Shown here: positions 1-6,157 of the stretch, in pieces | How positions within the stretch are numbered: position 1 is the stretch's first letter | Layout of the letters: each line of letters opens with the position of its first letter | Source: JAENVT01 sp031370825 | GTDB taxonomy: Bacteria > Actinomycetota > Acidimicrobiia > Acidimicrobiales > Ilumatobacteraceae | Length of the DNA stretch: 8,683 bases | Direction: 5' to 3' | NCBI GenBank assembly: GCA_031370825.1 | Contig: JANMRB010000050.1 | Location: 1-8,683 of the forward strand | Position numbers and translations under genes: made by a program | Notes under the pieces: generated by a model | The model's database searches: none | The model's input: only the letters and a program-made list of their open reading frames with translations | What the model was told of the DNA's origin: nothing

Positions 1-1578
1 GCTCTGTCGCACAGCCGCGGCCAGATCCAGTACGTCGAGCTCGGCTGCAAGCGCGACGGCACGTTCACCGGCCTGCGTGTTCGCCTGGTCGGCGACGGTG
101 GCGCGTACCCGGGCATCGGTTGTTTCTTGCCTGCCGGTACCCGGCGCATGTCCAACGGAACGTATCGATTCACCGGCATCCAGTTCGACCTCGTCGTCGC
201 TGCCACCAGCACCACGCCGATGGGTGCGTACCGCGGTGCCGGTCGGCCTGAGGCCACGGCGTTGCTCGAACGAATCGTCGACCAGGCCGGCCTCGAATTG
301 GGTATCGACCCCTTCGAGCTCCGTCGCCGCAATCTGTTGGCTGACGACATCTTCCCTTTCACCACCCTGACCGGGATCACCTATGACTCGGGCGCCTACG
401 GCACGCCTCTCGATGCCGTCGCCAAGTTGTCCGGTTATGAAGATCTGCGACGGCAGCAAGCTGAGCGCCGCGCAAGCGGCGACCGCAAGCTCCTGGGCAT
501 TGGTCTGTCCACCTACGTCGAGATCACCGCAGGTGGAGCCACCAGCGAATACGGCGCCGTGCAGGTCAACGAGGACGGATCCGCCACAGTGATGGCCGGC
601 ACGTCGGCGCACGGGCAGGGCCATCAGACCGCCTTCGCCATGATCGTCAGCGAGCAGACTGGCATCCCCATCGACCGAGTTCGGCTGATGGCGGTCGACA
701 CCGATCTGGTGCGAAGTGGCGGCGGCACCGGGGGCTCGCGTTCCCTGCAGCTCGGCGGATCCGCTGTCATGCGCGCCACCGAATCGCTCGTCGACAAGGC
801 CAAGCACCTCGCCGCCCATCTGCTCGAGGCCGATGTTGGAGACATCGTCGTCGATACGACCACCGGCACGCTCGGCGTCGCCGGTGTCCCCACGACCGGG
901 CTCGATTGGGCCGCGCTCGCTACCGCCGCAGCCAACGCTGACGGTGTCGTCGACCACGACGACGGCACCTTGGGGCTCGCCGCGCAACTCGACTTCCACC
1001 AGGGCGAAGCAACCTTCCCGTTCGGCGCGCACATCGCCGTCGTCGAAGTCGATCAGGACACCGGCAAGGTCACGTTGCTGCGACACATCGCAGTCGACGA
1101 CTGCGGCACAGTGCTCAACCCGTTGCTCGTCGAGGGACAACAGCACGGCGGCGTCGCCGCCGGCATCAGCCAGACCCTGTACGAACAGGTCATCTACGAC
1201 GACGATGGCAACCCGCTGACCGGAAACTTCATGGACTACGCGATCCCGTCGGCCGCGGAGTTCCCCAACTTCGAGGTGCACAGCACCGAGACACCGACCC
1301 CGCTCAACCCGCTCGGCGCGAAAGGGATCGGCGAGGCCAGCACGAGCGGCAGCACGCCGGCGGTGCAGAACGCGGTCATCGATGCGCTCGCCCACCTCGG
1401 CGTGCGCCACATCGATCTGCCGTGCACCAGTGAGGTCGTCTGGCGGACGATTCGCGACGCCGAAGCGGGCACACTCCCCGACCCATGGTCCGAGCCGCCC
1501 TCCATCTTCGCCCGCCTCGCCACCGGCAGAGCGCAAGAGGTCGACGAAGCAGGCCTCGACGCCGCCGAAGGCATCTGA
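1..1578 (+). CDS. CoxL-like xanthine dehydrogenase/CO dehydrogenase family molybdopterin-binding large subunit, form II type (5' end outside window)
   Basis: The reading frame is open from base 1 to the TGA at 1576-1578, giving 525 codons. CoxL-type subunits are usually about 780-800 aa, so the N-terminal third lies upstream of the window. Visible family motifs are AYRGAGR (codons 76-82, bases 226-246), HGQGH (204-208), SGGGTGGSRS (239-248) and KGIGE, whose Glu at codon 445 (bases 1333-1335) matches the conserved active-site base. The AYRGAGR loop is the form II signature. Form I aerobic CO dehydrogenases carry AYRCSFR, whose Cys binds copper; here that position is Gly. It therefore probably hydroxylates an organic substrate, with electrons leaving through the FeS and FAD subunits expected nearby but not seen here. 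The substrate cannot be told from sequence, and CO oxidation is unlikely. The next gene starts 13 nt downstream on the same strand, so the two may be cotranscribed. Confidence 0.93.
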   Translation, partial: ALSHSRGQIQYVELGCKRDGTFTGLRVRLVGDGGAYPGIGCFLPAGTRRMSNGTYRFTGIQFDLVVAATSTTPMGAYRGAGRPEATALLERIVDQAGLELGIDPFELRRRNLLADDIFPFTTLTGITYDSGAYGTPLDAVAKLSGYEDLRRQQAERRASGDRKLLGIGLSTYVEITAGGATSEYGAVQVNEDGSATVMAGTSAHGQGHQTAFAMIVSEQTGIPIDRVRLMAVDTDLVRSGGGTGGSRSLQLGGSAVMRATESLVDKAKHLAAHLLEADVGDIVVDTTTGTLGVAGVPTTGLDWAALATAAANADGVVDHDDGTLGLAAQLDFHQGEATFPFGAHIAVVEVDQDTGKVTLLRHIAVDDCGTVLNPLLVEGQQHGGVAAGISQTLYEQVIYDDDGNPLTGNFMDYAIPSAAEFPNFEVHSTETPTPLNPLGAKGIGEASTSGSTPAVQNAVIDALAHLGVRHIDLPCTSEVVWRTIRDAEAGTLPDPWSEPPSIFARLATGRAQEVDEAGLDAAEGI

Positions 1579-1591
1579 GCCACCACCGGGC

Positions 1592-2479
1592 ATGCCTGAG
1601 GGTGACACGATCAGGCGTCTTGCCGACAAGATCGGAAGGCGGTTCACGGGCGAGCGGTGCCTGCGATGCGTGACGAGAGATCCCCGTCTCTCCGGCGTCG
1701 ATCTGGCCGGGGCGAAGTTGGTCGATGTCGATGCGAATGGCAAGCACCTGTTCATCCGCTTCGACAACGGAAGCACGTTGCACTCGCATCTGCGCATGAC
1801 CGGTTCGTGGACGGTCGGCCCGGCGGCGACCGAACCGGATTGGCGGCGGAGGATCGAGCTGTGGATGGAGAGCGGGCGGCTGACGGGGATCGATCTTCCG
1901 ATCGTCGAGTTGCTGCCGACAGCGCACGAGGATCGCGTCGTCGCTCATCTCGGCCCGGATCTGTGCGGACCCGAGATGCCCGACATGGACGTGGTGATCG
2001 AACGACTGCAACGCGAACCGCTGGCGGCCCTGGCAACAGCTCTGCTGGATCAACGCAACGTTGCCGGCTTCGGCAACGTCTACGCGATCGAGGTTCCATT
2101 CCTCGGCGGCGTCTCACCCAACCAGAGCATCGGCACGATCGACGGCCTAAAGGACCTGGTCGGCGCCGGCACAGCGCTGATCCGCATCAACGCCGAGCGT
2201 GGGCCGCAAAATACGACGGGTCGCCGGTTGTCCACCGGGGACCACTGGATCTACGGCCGCCGCGGGCGACCGTGCCCGCTCTGCGCGACAGTGCTCGACG
2301 GTTGGGACGAACGCGACAGTCCCTGGGGAAGAGTGTCGGCGTGGTGCCCGAGTTGTCAGCGACTCGATGCAGAGCGCACCGCCGACACGGCGCGCATCAC
2401 CAAGTTGTTGGCCTTGCATCCAGCCCGGCATCAGCCAAGCTTCCCTCGTCCCGGTACGAAATCACCCGGACCTCCTTGA
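1592..2479 (+). CDS. Fpg/Nei family DNA glycosylase-AP lyase, Nei2-like (endonuclease VIII type)
   Basis: This 295-aa protein should excise oxidised bases and nick the abasic site in base excision repair. It begins MPEGDTI: Pro2 is the Schiff-base nucleophile after Met removal and Glu3 the acid catalyst. MPEGDT is typical of actinobacterial Nei2 proteins. Lys51 in the NGKHL turn matches the conserved Lys of the family. The H2TH region contains LLDQRNVAGFGNVYAIE (151-167). A C-terminal zinc finger has Cys228, Cys231, Cys252 and Cys255. The 20-residue gap between the two Cys pairs is slightly longer than in classical Fpg. I chose the ATG at 1592 because an exposed MPEG N-terminus is required for catalysis, so in-frame starts inside the preceding gene are excluded. 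No strong Shine-Dalgarno is visible, and with a 13-nt gap translation may be coupled to the CoxL-like gene. Fpg versus Nei substrate preference is inferred from the N-terminus only. Confidence 0.93.
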   Translation: MPEGDTIRRLADKIGRRFTGERCLRCVTRDPRLSGVDLAGAKLVDVDANGKHLFIRFDNGSTLHSHLRMTGSWTVGPAATEPDWRRRIELWMESGRLTGIDLPIVELLPTAHEDRVVAHLGPDLCGPEMPDMDVVIERLQREPLAALATALLDQRNVAGFGNVYAIEVPFLGGVSPNQSIGTIDGLKDLVGAGTALIRINAERGPQNTTGRRLSTGDHWIYGRRGRPCPLCATVLDGWDERDSPWGRVSAWCPSCQRLDAERTADTARITKLLALHPARHQPSFPRPGTKSPGPP

Positions 2480-2504
2480 GCGCGTTGCGCGCCCAAGGAG
2501 GTCC
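2468..2504. terminator. Strong hairpin between convergent genes, probable bidirectional terminator
   Basis: The arms GGACCTCCTTG (2468-2478) and CAAGGAGGTCC (2494-2504) pair perfectly over 11 bp. The loop contains a further 5-bp GCGCG/CGCGC stem (2480-2484 with 2488-2492) closed by TTG, after one A/C mismatch. The TGA of the Nei2-like gene (2477-2479) is part of the left arm, and the stop of the convergent cupredoxin gene begins nine bases past the right arm. Neither side has a T-run, so it is not a classical intrinsic terminator. Position and symmetry favour blocking or 3'-end stabilisation of both transcripts. The left arm also contains CCTCCTT, the complement of a Shine-Dalgarno, which I regard as incidental. 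Confidence 0.7.
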
Positions 2505-2512
2505 TCAGTCAT

Positions 2513-3079
2513 TCAGTCGTCGTCGTCTGCTTCGACCGTGACCACAGTCTGCATCCAGGGATGGATCTCGCACATGAAGAGATGGGTTCCGGCAGCGAGG
2601 CCACTGACGATCAGATTGCCACCGGGAACGACGCCAGTGTCACCGATGTTGGCGCAGTCGATCGCTGGAGCACCGGTCAGCCCGAGGGCGTCGTTGAGGA
2701 ACTGTACGCATCCCGGCCCGAACTCGGGTACCTCGGTGAACGTGTGGAACTCTCCGCCGCGCACGACGGCCCTGATGGAATCACCAACATCGAGGTCGAG
2801 CTTGTTGGGCTTGAAGTTCCAATCCTCATGCCCGAGGTGGGTGACAGGGTTCAGCGCGGCCACGAATTCGCCGAACGTGACGTTGTCGTCGTCGCCATGC
2901 GGGATACAGGTCCCCGGCCCAACGACCGCATCGAATGTGGCCGGATCACAGTTGTCCTGGAGTCGCACCCGTCGGGTGTTCCCTCCACCTCCACCTCCGT
3001 CCGCCTGCGCCGATGCCGGAATTGCAATCGTGCCGAGTGTTAAAACCGCGATTGCACCGGTGATGAAGTGTCTACGCAT
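2513..3079 (-). CDS. Secreted cupredoxin (type 1 blue copper protein) with amicyanin-like ligand loop
   Basis: A 188-aa protein with a signal peptide: MRRH, a hydrophobic stretch at 5-20, then PASAQA, so cleavage is likely after residue 24 or 26. A six-glycine run (28-33) looks like a linker. The C-terminal half carries a complete type 1 copper set: His112 in GGEFHTF, then Cys170, His173 and Met176 in CEIHPWM. Cys-X2-His-Pro-X-Met has the same spacing as the amicyanin loop CTPHPFM. Cys44/Cys58 and Cys124/Cys142 could form disulfides in the exported protein. About 58 residues separate His112 from Cys170, and they include a Cys-flanked segment (124-142) that looks like an insertion. The protein ends in four Asp residues. 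It probably carries electrons or binds copper outside the membrane. The redox partner is unknown, and a link to the nearby hydroxylase is only conjecture. Confidence 0.88.
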   Translation of the reverse strand: MRRHFITGAIAVLTLGTIAIPASAQADGGGGGGNTRRVRLQDNCDPATFDAVVGPGTCIPHGDDDNVTFGEFVAALNPVTHLGHEDWNFKPNKLDLDVGDSIRAVVRGGEFHTFTEVPEFGPGCVQFLNDALGLTGAPAIDCANIGDTGVVPGGNLIVSGLAAGTHLFMCEIHPWMQTVVTVEADDDD

Positions 3080-3087
3080 ACCCCTGT

Positions 3088-3094
3088 CCCCCTT
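3088..3094 (-). promoter_or_regulatory. Ribosome binding site of the cupredoxin gene
   Basis: On the minus strand AAGGGGG lies 8 nt upstream of the ATG at 3079. It supports that ATG as the start, as does the signal peptide that begins there. Confidence 0.6.
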
Positions 3095-3114
3095 GTAGAT
3101 AAAGCCCCGACCCG

Positions 3115-3143
3115 AAGTTACGCCCAGCTGGTCGTAGCGGCAA
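3115..3143 (-). promoter_or_regulatory. Candidate sigma70-type promoter for the cupredoxin gene
   Basis: On the minus strand TTGCCG (3138-3143, -35 like) is followed by exactly 17 nt and then TAACTT (3115-3120, -10 like, fitting TAnnnT). Transcription would begin near 3108, leaving a leader of roughly 28 nt that contains the ribosome site. Spacing is ideal, but each hexamer only partly matches consensus and such matches also occur by chance. Confidence 0.4.
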
Positions 3144-3285
3144 TTGTACGATGGTCTTACGTCGCCAGGTCTTGAGACGTTGTCCTGTCGGGTCGCCGCT
3201 TTTGCCCGAGCGTCCCACTGGACTGCCCCTGCGCCTCTTCAGATCATCGGCTCCAGTGAGGAAACTGTCATCTTCAGCCAACCTC

Positions 3286-3292
3286 AGGAGGG
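3286..3292 (+). promoter_or_regulatory. Ribosome binding site of the cysteine protease gene
   Basis: AGGAGGG lies 5 nt upstream of the ATG at 3298, a near-perfect Shine-Dalgarno. It decides the start in favour of 3298 over the in-phase ATG at 3151, which would add 49 residues. An out-of-phase ATG at 3294 is too close to the site. Confidence 0.75.
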
Positions 3293-3297
3293 CATGC

Positions 3298-3723
3298 ATG
3301 GCCGATCTCGATCACCCTGTCACGTACGTCGCTCAGTCGCAGCCCATGTCGTGCTGGGCAGCTTCGGCCGCGATGATGATGAACACCACCGAGTCCGAGA
3401 TCCTGGAGCAGTTCTCCGAGTTCGGCGCAGATGGTGCTGACGAGCCGGAGTGCCAGGCGTTGGCGCAGCGACTGCAGATGAACATCCTCCCGGAGGCTTG
3501 TCGCAACGCCGACGGCTGGTGGCAGATCCTGGGCCGCGGACCGGTGATGGTGGGCATTCCCAACCACTTCATCGTCGTCGGGGGCATCTACACCGACGAC
3601 GCCGGGAACTCGCAGGTGCACGTGTACGACCCGGCCAAGGGCGACTACTGGTCAACGCTGGAGACCGTGGAGAACGGATACGAAGCAGACTGGGAGTTCA
3701 GCTACGACCTTCTGCAACGCTGA
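3298..3723 (+). CDS. Small papain-like cysteine protease (C39/AvrRpt2 C70-like fold), no signal peptide
   Basis: A 141-aa protein that is essentially one papain-like domain. The active-site pattern is complete: Gln15 and Cys19 in QSQPMSCWAAS (oxyanion-hole Gln plus nucleophile), His90 in PNHFIVVGGI, and Asp111 in VYDPAKG. The GPVMVGIPNHF...VYDP arrangement is typical of C39-like and AvrRpt2-like (C70) peptidases. There is no signal peptide, no transmembrane segment and no ABC-transporter fusion, so it is not an ordinary C39 leader peptidase of a bacteriocin exporter. It could act in the cytoplasm, or be exported by a route that needs no N-terminal signal. The gene stands alone: its upstream neighbour is divergent and its downstream neighbour convergent, with an 18-nt gap. 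No immunity or substrate gene is recognisable. The fold assignment is strong, the role unknown. Confidence 0.85.
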   Translation: MADLDHPVTYVAQSQPMSCWAASAAMMMNTTESEILEQFSEFGADGADEPECQALAQRLQMNILPEACRNADGWWQILGRGPVMVGIPNHFIVVGGIYTDDAGNSQVHVYDPAKGDYWSTLETVENGYEADWEFSYDLLQR

Positions 3724-3739
3724 GCCGTAACGCAGATCT

Positions 3740-3760
3740 GGTCAGCCGCCGCGGCTCACC
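3740..3760 (-). repeat. Imperfect palindrome over the stop codon of paralog A
   Basis: GGTCAGCCG (3740-3748) and CGGCTCACC (3752-3760) pair with one C/C mismatch around a 3-nt loop. The hairpin covers the last codons and the TGA of paralog A, and matches the perfect version at the end of paralog B. It lies 17 nt beyond the stop of the convergent protease gene and could serve as a weak shared 3' end. No T-run follows. Confidence 0.45.
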
Positions 3761-6075
3761 AAGGATCGCACGCCGCTGGTGAAAGCCGGACTGCTGAACC
3801 CGCTCGGCCGGAACGTGGCAAGGTCGATCAACAGCGGTGCCCGAACGCCGGTGAACTGTGGTTGATCCACCGCGATGATTTGGCGACCGCCGATGCGTAT
3901 CCCGTTGCGCAGCACCAAGAAGTTGTAACGGAACGCGCCTGCATCATCGGAGTGGACGGTGGCAAACGGCGCCTCGCCCTCGAAGGCGAGTTGCACGTCG
4001 ATGTTCGGGGGAAACCCGGACCCGATCGCCGCTGTGACCTCGCTCGGGCTGACCACGCCGGGGTTCATCTTCAACGTCGGCGTGAACACCTCGACCACTT
4101 GAACCGGAGCCCTGCCCGTGATTCGCAGCGTGGCCTGTGCTGTCTGACCCCCCGTGCCCACGATCCCGAGAGTCGCCGACATCGCTCCCGCGCGAGTGAT
4201 CGTGGCCGCGACGTCGATAGCGCACGTCGCGCCGGCGGCGAGGGATGCACCGCACGTGTTGCCAGTGATCGCGAACTGATCGGCGCCGGCTCCACTGAGC
4301 CCCGATCCGGCCAATGGCACCGGCGTCTGGCCCGGGTTCGAGACGACAAACTGCTTGGCGGCGACTGAGGTTCCAACATCGCCGCTCCCATAGTTGGCCA
4401 CGCCGGGAGCCATCGCCAGCGAGCCCGGCGTCGGTGCGGGCGGCGCCAGTCCGTTGCCGACCAGCGACACCGACACCGACAACCCATCGCCGGTGACAGT
4501 CGCCGAGGAGCTCGCCCCGCCTGGAACGGTCGGGCTGAACACGATTGTTACGGTGCAGGACGCTCCGGGGTTCAGCACTCCCCCGCATCCGTTGGCAGTT
4601 ATCGAGAACGGTGCCGCCGGCGGGGTGACGGCACCGATGTTGATGCTCACGCCCGAGGTGTTGGTGACAACCGCGTTCTGCGGCGCCGATTGACTACCGG
4701 GAGCGACGGTGCCGAAGTCGAGCGACGGCGTGATGTCGAGGGCGATCGGACGCTGACGCATCCACACGTTCAGATCGCCCGGCATTGTCACGCCCGAAAG
4801 CTCGTTGTTGGCCGCCGAAGTGAAGGCCACATACCGGCCGTTCGACGACATCGAAGGCATGATGGAATCCGTCGTCGTCGGTGCGCCGCCGACCCCGTAC
4901 GAAACGAGATCGAAGACCGCCGAATCGAAGAACGCCGACGTCGAACGCGCGACGAACACCTCGCTGACGGGTTTCGCACCGGGGGGAGGTGCAGCGGCCT
5001 GAGTCAGTACTACCTGGGCGCCGTCGGGGCTGATCTCAGGGTCGTCGAGGTCACCCGACATCAACTGACCCGGCGTGCTGCTGACGATCTTCGTCACGCC
5101 GGCAACGCGGTCTCGCACATACACCTGCCGCGGCGTTAGGGCCGCTGCACCGACGTAGTCAGGGAGGTTCGATGTAAACGCCACGTACCGGCCGTCTGCC
5201 GAAACTGACGGGTTGCGGTTGAGCTCAGAGGTGTTCAGACCAGTCGAGCCGGCAGAGATCAGATCGGAGTTGCAGGTGAACGAGAACGATCCAGCGGGAA
5301 CGCAGGGCGGCACCCAGCCTTCAACAACATTGCGGGTCTGATCGTTGATCGTGGTCTGACCGCCGATCGCCAGAAACGCCCCGTCATCGGATATGTCGAT
5401 GGAGTTGCCGTTGAAAAACCCGTCCTGGAGGAGGGTTTCAGTCACCGGCGCGTTCGTATCGATCCTGGCGACACGCGAGCCCAATGAAGGTGACGATGCG
5501 CTGTAGGCCACATACCGGCCATCCGCAGAGATCGCCAGAGGACCGACCAGATCGGTCGACGTCGGGTATATGCCGCCGGCCGAAGAGATCACGACCGGCG
5601 CGCTGCTCGGCGCACATCTGTTCCACGAATAGATGTTCCATTGCGCCGGTAAGAAGAAACCGGTGAAGTATCCCCAGTACGCGACACGGCAGCCGTCTCG
5701 GCTCACGACGCCGCTTGTCGTACGATCGACCTGAAACGGGGACGGCACCACGGTCGTCGTGCCGGCCGAGCGATCGCGCACGGCGACCTGAAAATTGCCG
5801 AGAAAGACCCCAGTGGTGGTGAACGGTGGGACGGCGGTGAAGACGACGATGTTTCCGTCACCGGAAACGGACGGCAAGTAGTCCGAGGTGCCGAGAACTC
5901 CACCCCCCGTCGGATTGACAGAGATCAGTTCGGCGGGCGCTGCTGCCGAGGAGTTGCCCTCGCCGATCCAGCCGACGGTCGCCGCCGTCAACAGCACGGC
6001 AAGCGCGCACCGGCCGGCACGCCCGGCGCGCGCTGGATGCCGAAAAGTTGCGGGGCTACGCCGTAGTCCACCCAT
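3742..6075 (-). CDS. Secreted PD40 beta-propeller protein with two choice-of-anchor D (ASH) domains and Ig-like C-terminus, paralog A
   Basis: A 777-aa exported protein. A basic N-terminus and hydrophobic core (about 22-36) are followed by an Ala-rich cleavage region near 44-47. Seven propeller motifs of the type S-x-DGRYVAF occur near 69, 124, 182, 228, 290, 348 and 408, a count that fits a seven-bladed PD40/TolB-like propeller. VRDR or similar strings at 99, 320 and 439 are common in such proteins. Two ASH domains follow (about 449-542 and 552-655), each with a Cys pair (497/507, 608/618), then an Ig-like domain with GSGFPPN (685-691) and DDAGAF (710-715), and a tail ending VSRGG. I chose the ATG at 6075 because the signal peptide begins there; no Shine-Dalgarno is visible. 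A longer frame back to 6372 overlaps the preceding gene and is rejected. No transmembrane anchor or LPXTG motif is seen. Ligand binding or surface scaffolding is likely; no enzymatic residues are recognised. Confidence 0.88.
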   Translation of the reverse strand: MGGLRRSPATFRHPARAGRAGRCALAVLLTAATVGWIGEGNSSAAAPAELISVNPTGGGVLGTSDYLPSVSGDGNIVVFTAVPPFTTTGVFLGNFQVAVRDRSAGTTTVVPSPFQVDRTTSGVVSRDGCRVAYWGYFTGFFLPAQWNIYSWNRCAPSSAPVVISSAGGIYPTSTDLVGPLAISADGRYVAYSASSPSLGSRVARIDTNAPVTETLLQDGFFNGNSIDISDDGAFLAIGGQTTINDQTRNVVEGWVPPCVPAGSFSFTCNSDLISAGSTGLNTSELNRNPSVSADGRYVAFTSNLPDYVGAAALTPRQVYVRDRVAGVTKIVSSTPGQLMSGDLDDPEISPDGAQVVLTQAAAPPPGAKPVSEVFVARSTSAFFDSAVFDLVSYGVGGAPTTTDSIMPSMSSNGRYVAFTSAANNELSGVTMPGDLNVWMRQRPIALDITPSLDFGTVAPGSQSAPQNAVVTNTSGVSINIGAVTPPAAPFSITANGCGGVLNPGASCTVTIVFSPTVPGGASSSATVTGDGLSVSVSLVGNGLAPPAPTPGSLAMAPGVANYGSGDVGTSVAAKQFVVSNPGQTPVPLAGSGLSGAGADQFAITGNTCGASLAAGATCAIDVAATITRAGAMSATLGIVGTGGQTAQATLRITGRAPVQVVEVFTPTLKMNPGVVSPSEVTAAIGSGFPPNIDVQLAFEGEAPFATVHSDDAGAFRYNFLVLRNGIRIGGRQIIAVDQPQFTGVRAPLLIDLATFRPSGFSSPAFTSGVRSLVSRGG
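3881..3957 (-). repeat. Near-identical 77-bp block, copy in paralog A
   Basis: This stretch matches 6276-6352 in paralog B at 75 of 77 positions, including 50 consecutive identical bases (3893-3942 with 6288-6337). It encodes the end of the Ig-like domain around AFRYNFLVLRNGIRIGG. Both differences are silent. The flanking sequence is clearly more diverged. Confidence 0.9.
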
Positions 6076-6136
6076 ACGGTTTACAGCGAACAGGGTGTGA
6101 CTTGTTTTGTCAACGTACGGCCGTGTCAAGTTTTGG
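6076..6136 (-). promoter_or_regulatory. Intergenic gap between paralogs with two TTGACA hexamers
   Basis: The 61-nt gap is visibly more A/T-rich than its surroundings. Read on the minus strand it carries two perfect TTGACA hexamers (6120-6125 and 6104-6109), with starts 16 nt apart, upstream of the ATG of paralog A. Either could be a -35 element giving paralog A its own promoter, or the pair could be a direct-repeat operator. I see no TATAAT-like hexamer at 16-18 nt from either, so a canonical promoter is not established. Cotranscription from paralog B remains the simpler reading. Confidence 0.3.
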
Positions 6137-6157
6137 TCAGCCGCCGCGGCTGACCAA
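6133..6157 (-). repeat. Perfect palindrome over the stop codon of paralog B
   Basis: TTGGTCAGCCG (6133-6143) and CGGCTGACCAA (6147-6157) form a perfect 11-bp stem with a 3-nt CCG loop. It includes the codons for the terminal residues and the TGA. In the minus-strand transcript the stem is followed by AC-rich sequence rather than U's, so it is a poor intrinsic terminator. A role in mRNA 3'-end protection or partial attenuation between the paralogs is possible. Confidence 0.55.

Larger units (their letters stand above)
3080..3297. other. Divergent intergenic region between cupredoxin and cysteine protease genes
   Basis: These 218 bases separate two genes pointing away from each other, so they should hold both promoters. 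The leftward side has a plausible promoter and ribosome site. On the rightward side I find only the ribosome site next to the protease start and no convincing -35/-10 pair. A reading frame in phase with the protease runs back to 3151, but its Arg/Pro-rich translation resembles no protein, and the better start lies at 3298. Confidence 0.6.

Noticed and set aside
1376..2053. 225-codon minus-strand open frame across the CoxL/glycosylase junction
   Set aside because: The translation is Arg-rich with no recognisable motif and is antisense to two well-supported genes, as expected in GC-rich DNA.
1657..2541. 294-codon plus-strand open frame overlapping the glycosylase gene
   Set aside because: It is a frame shadow: Arg-rich translation, no domain, and it runs through the terminator hairpin. 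The Nei2-like frame has all catalytic and zinc residues.
3151..3297. Upstream start for the cysteine protease adding 49 residues
   Set aside because: The extension is Arg/Pro-rich without family resemblance, while 3298 has AGGAGGG at 5 nt and directly precedes the conserved domain.
3298..3723. Reading the protease as a bacteriocin-exporter C39 leader peptidase
   Set aside because: There is no fused or adjacent ABC transporter and no precursor peptide with a Gly-Gly leader nearby.
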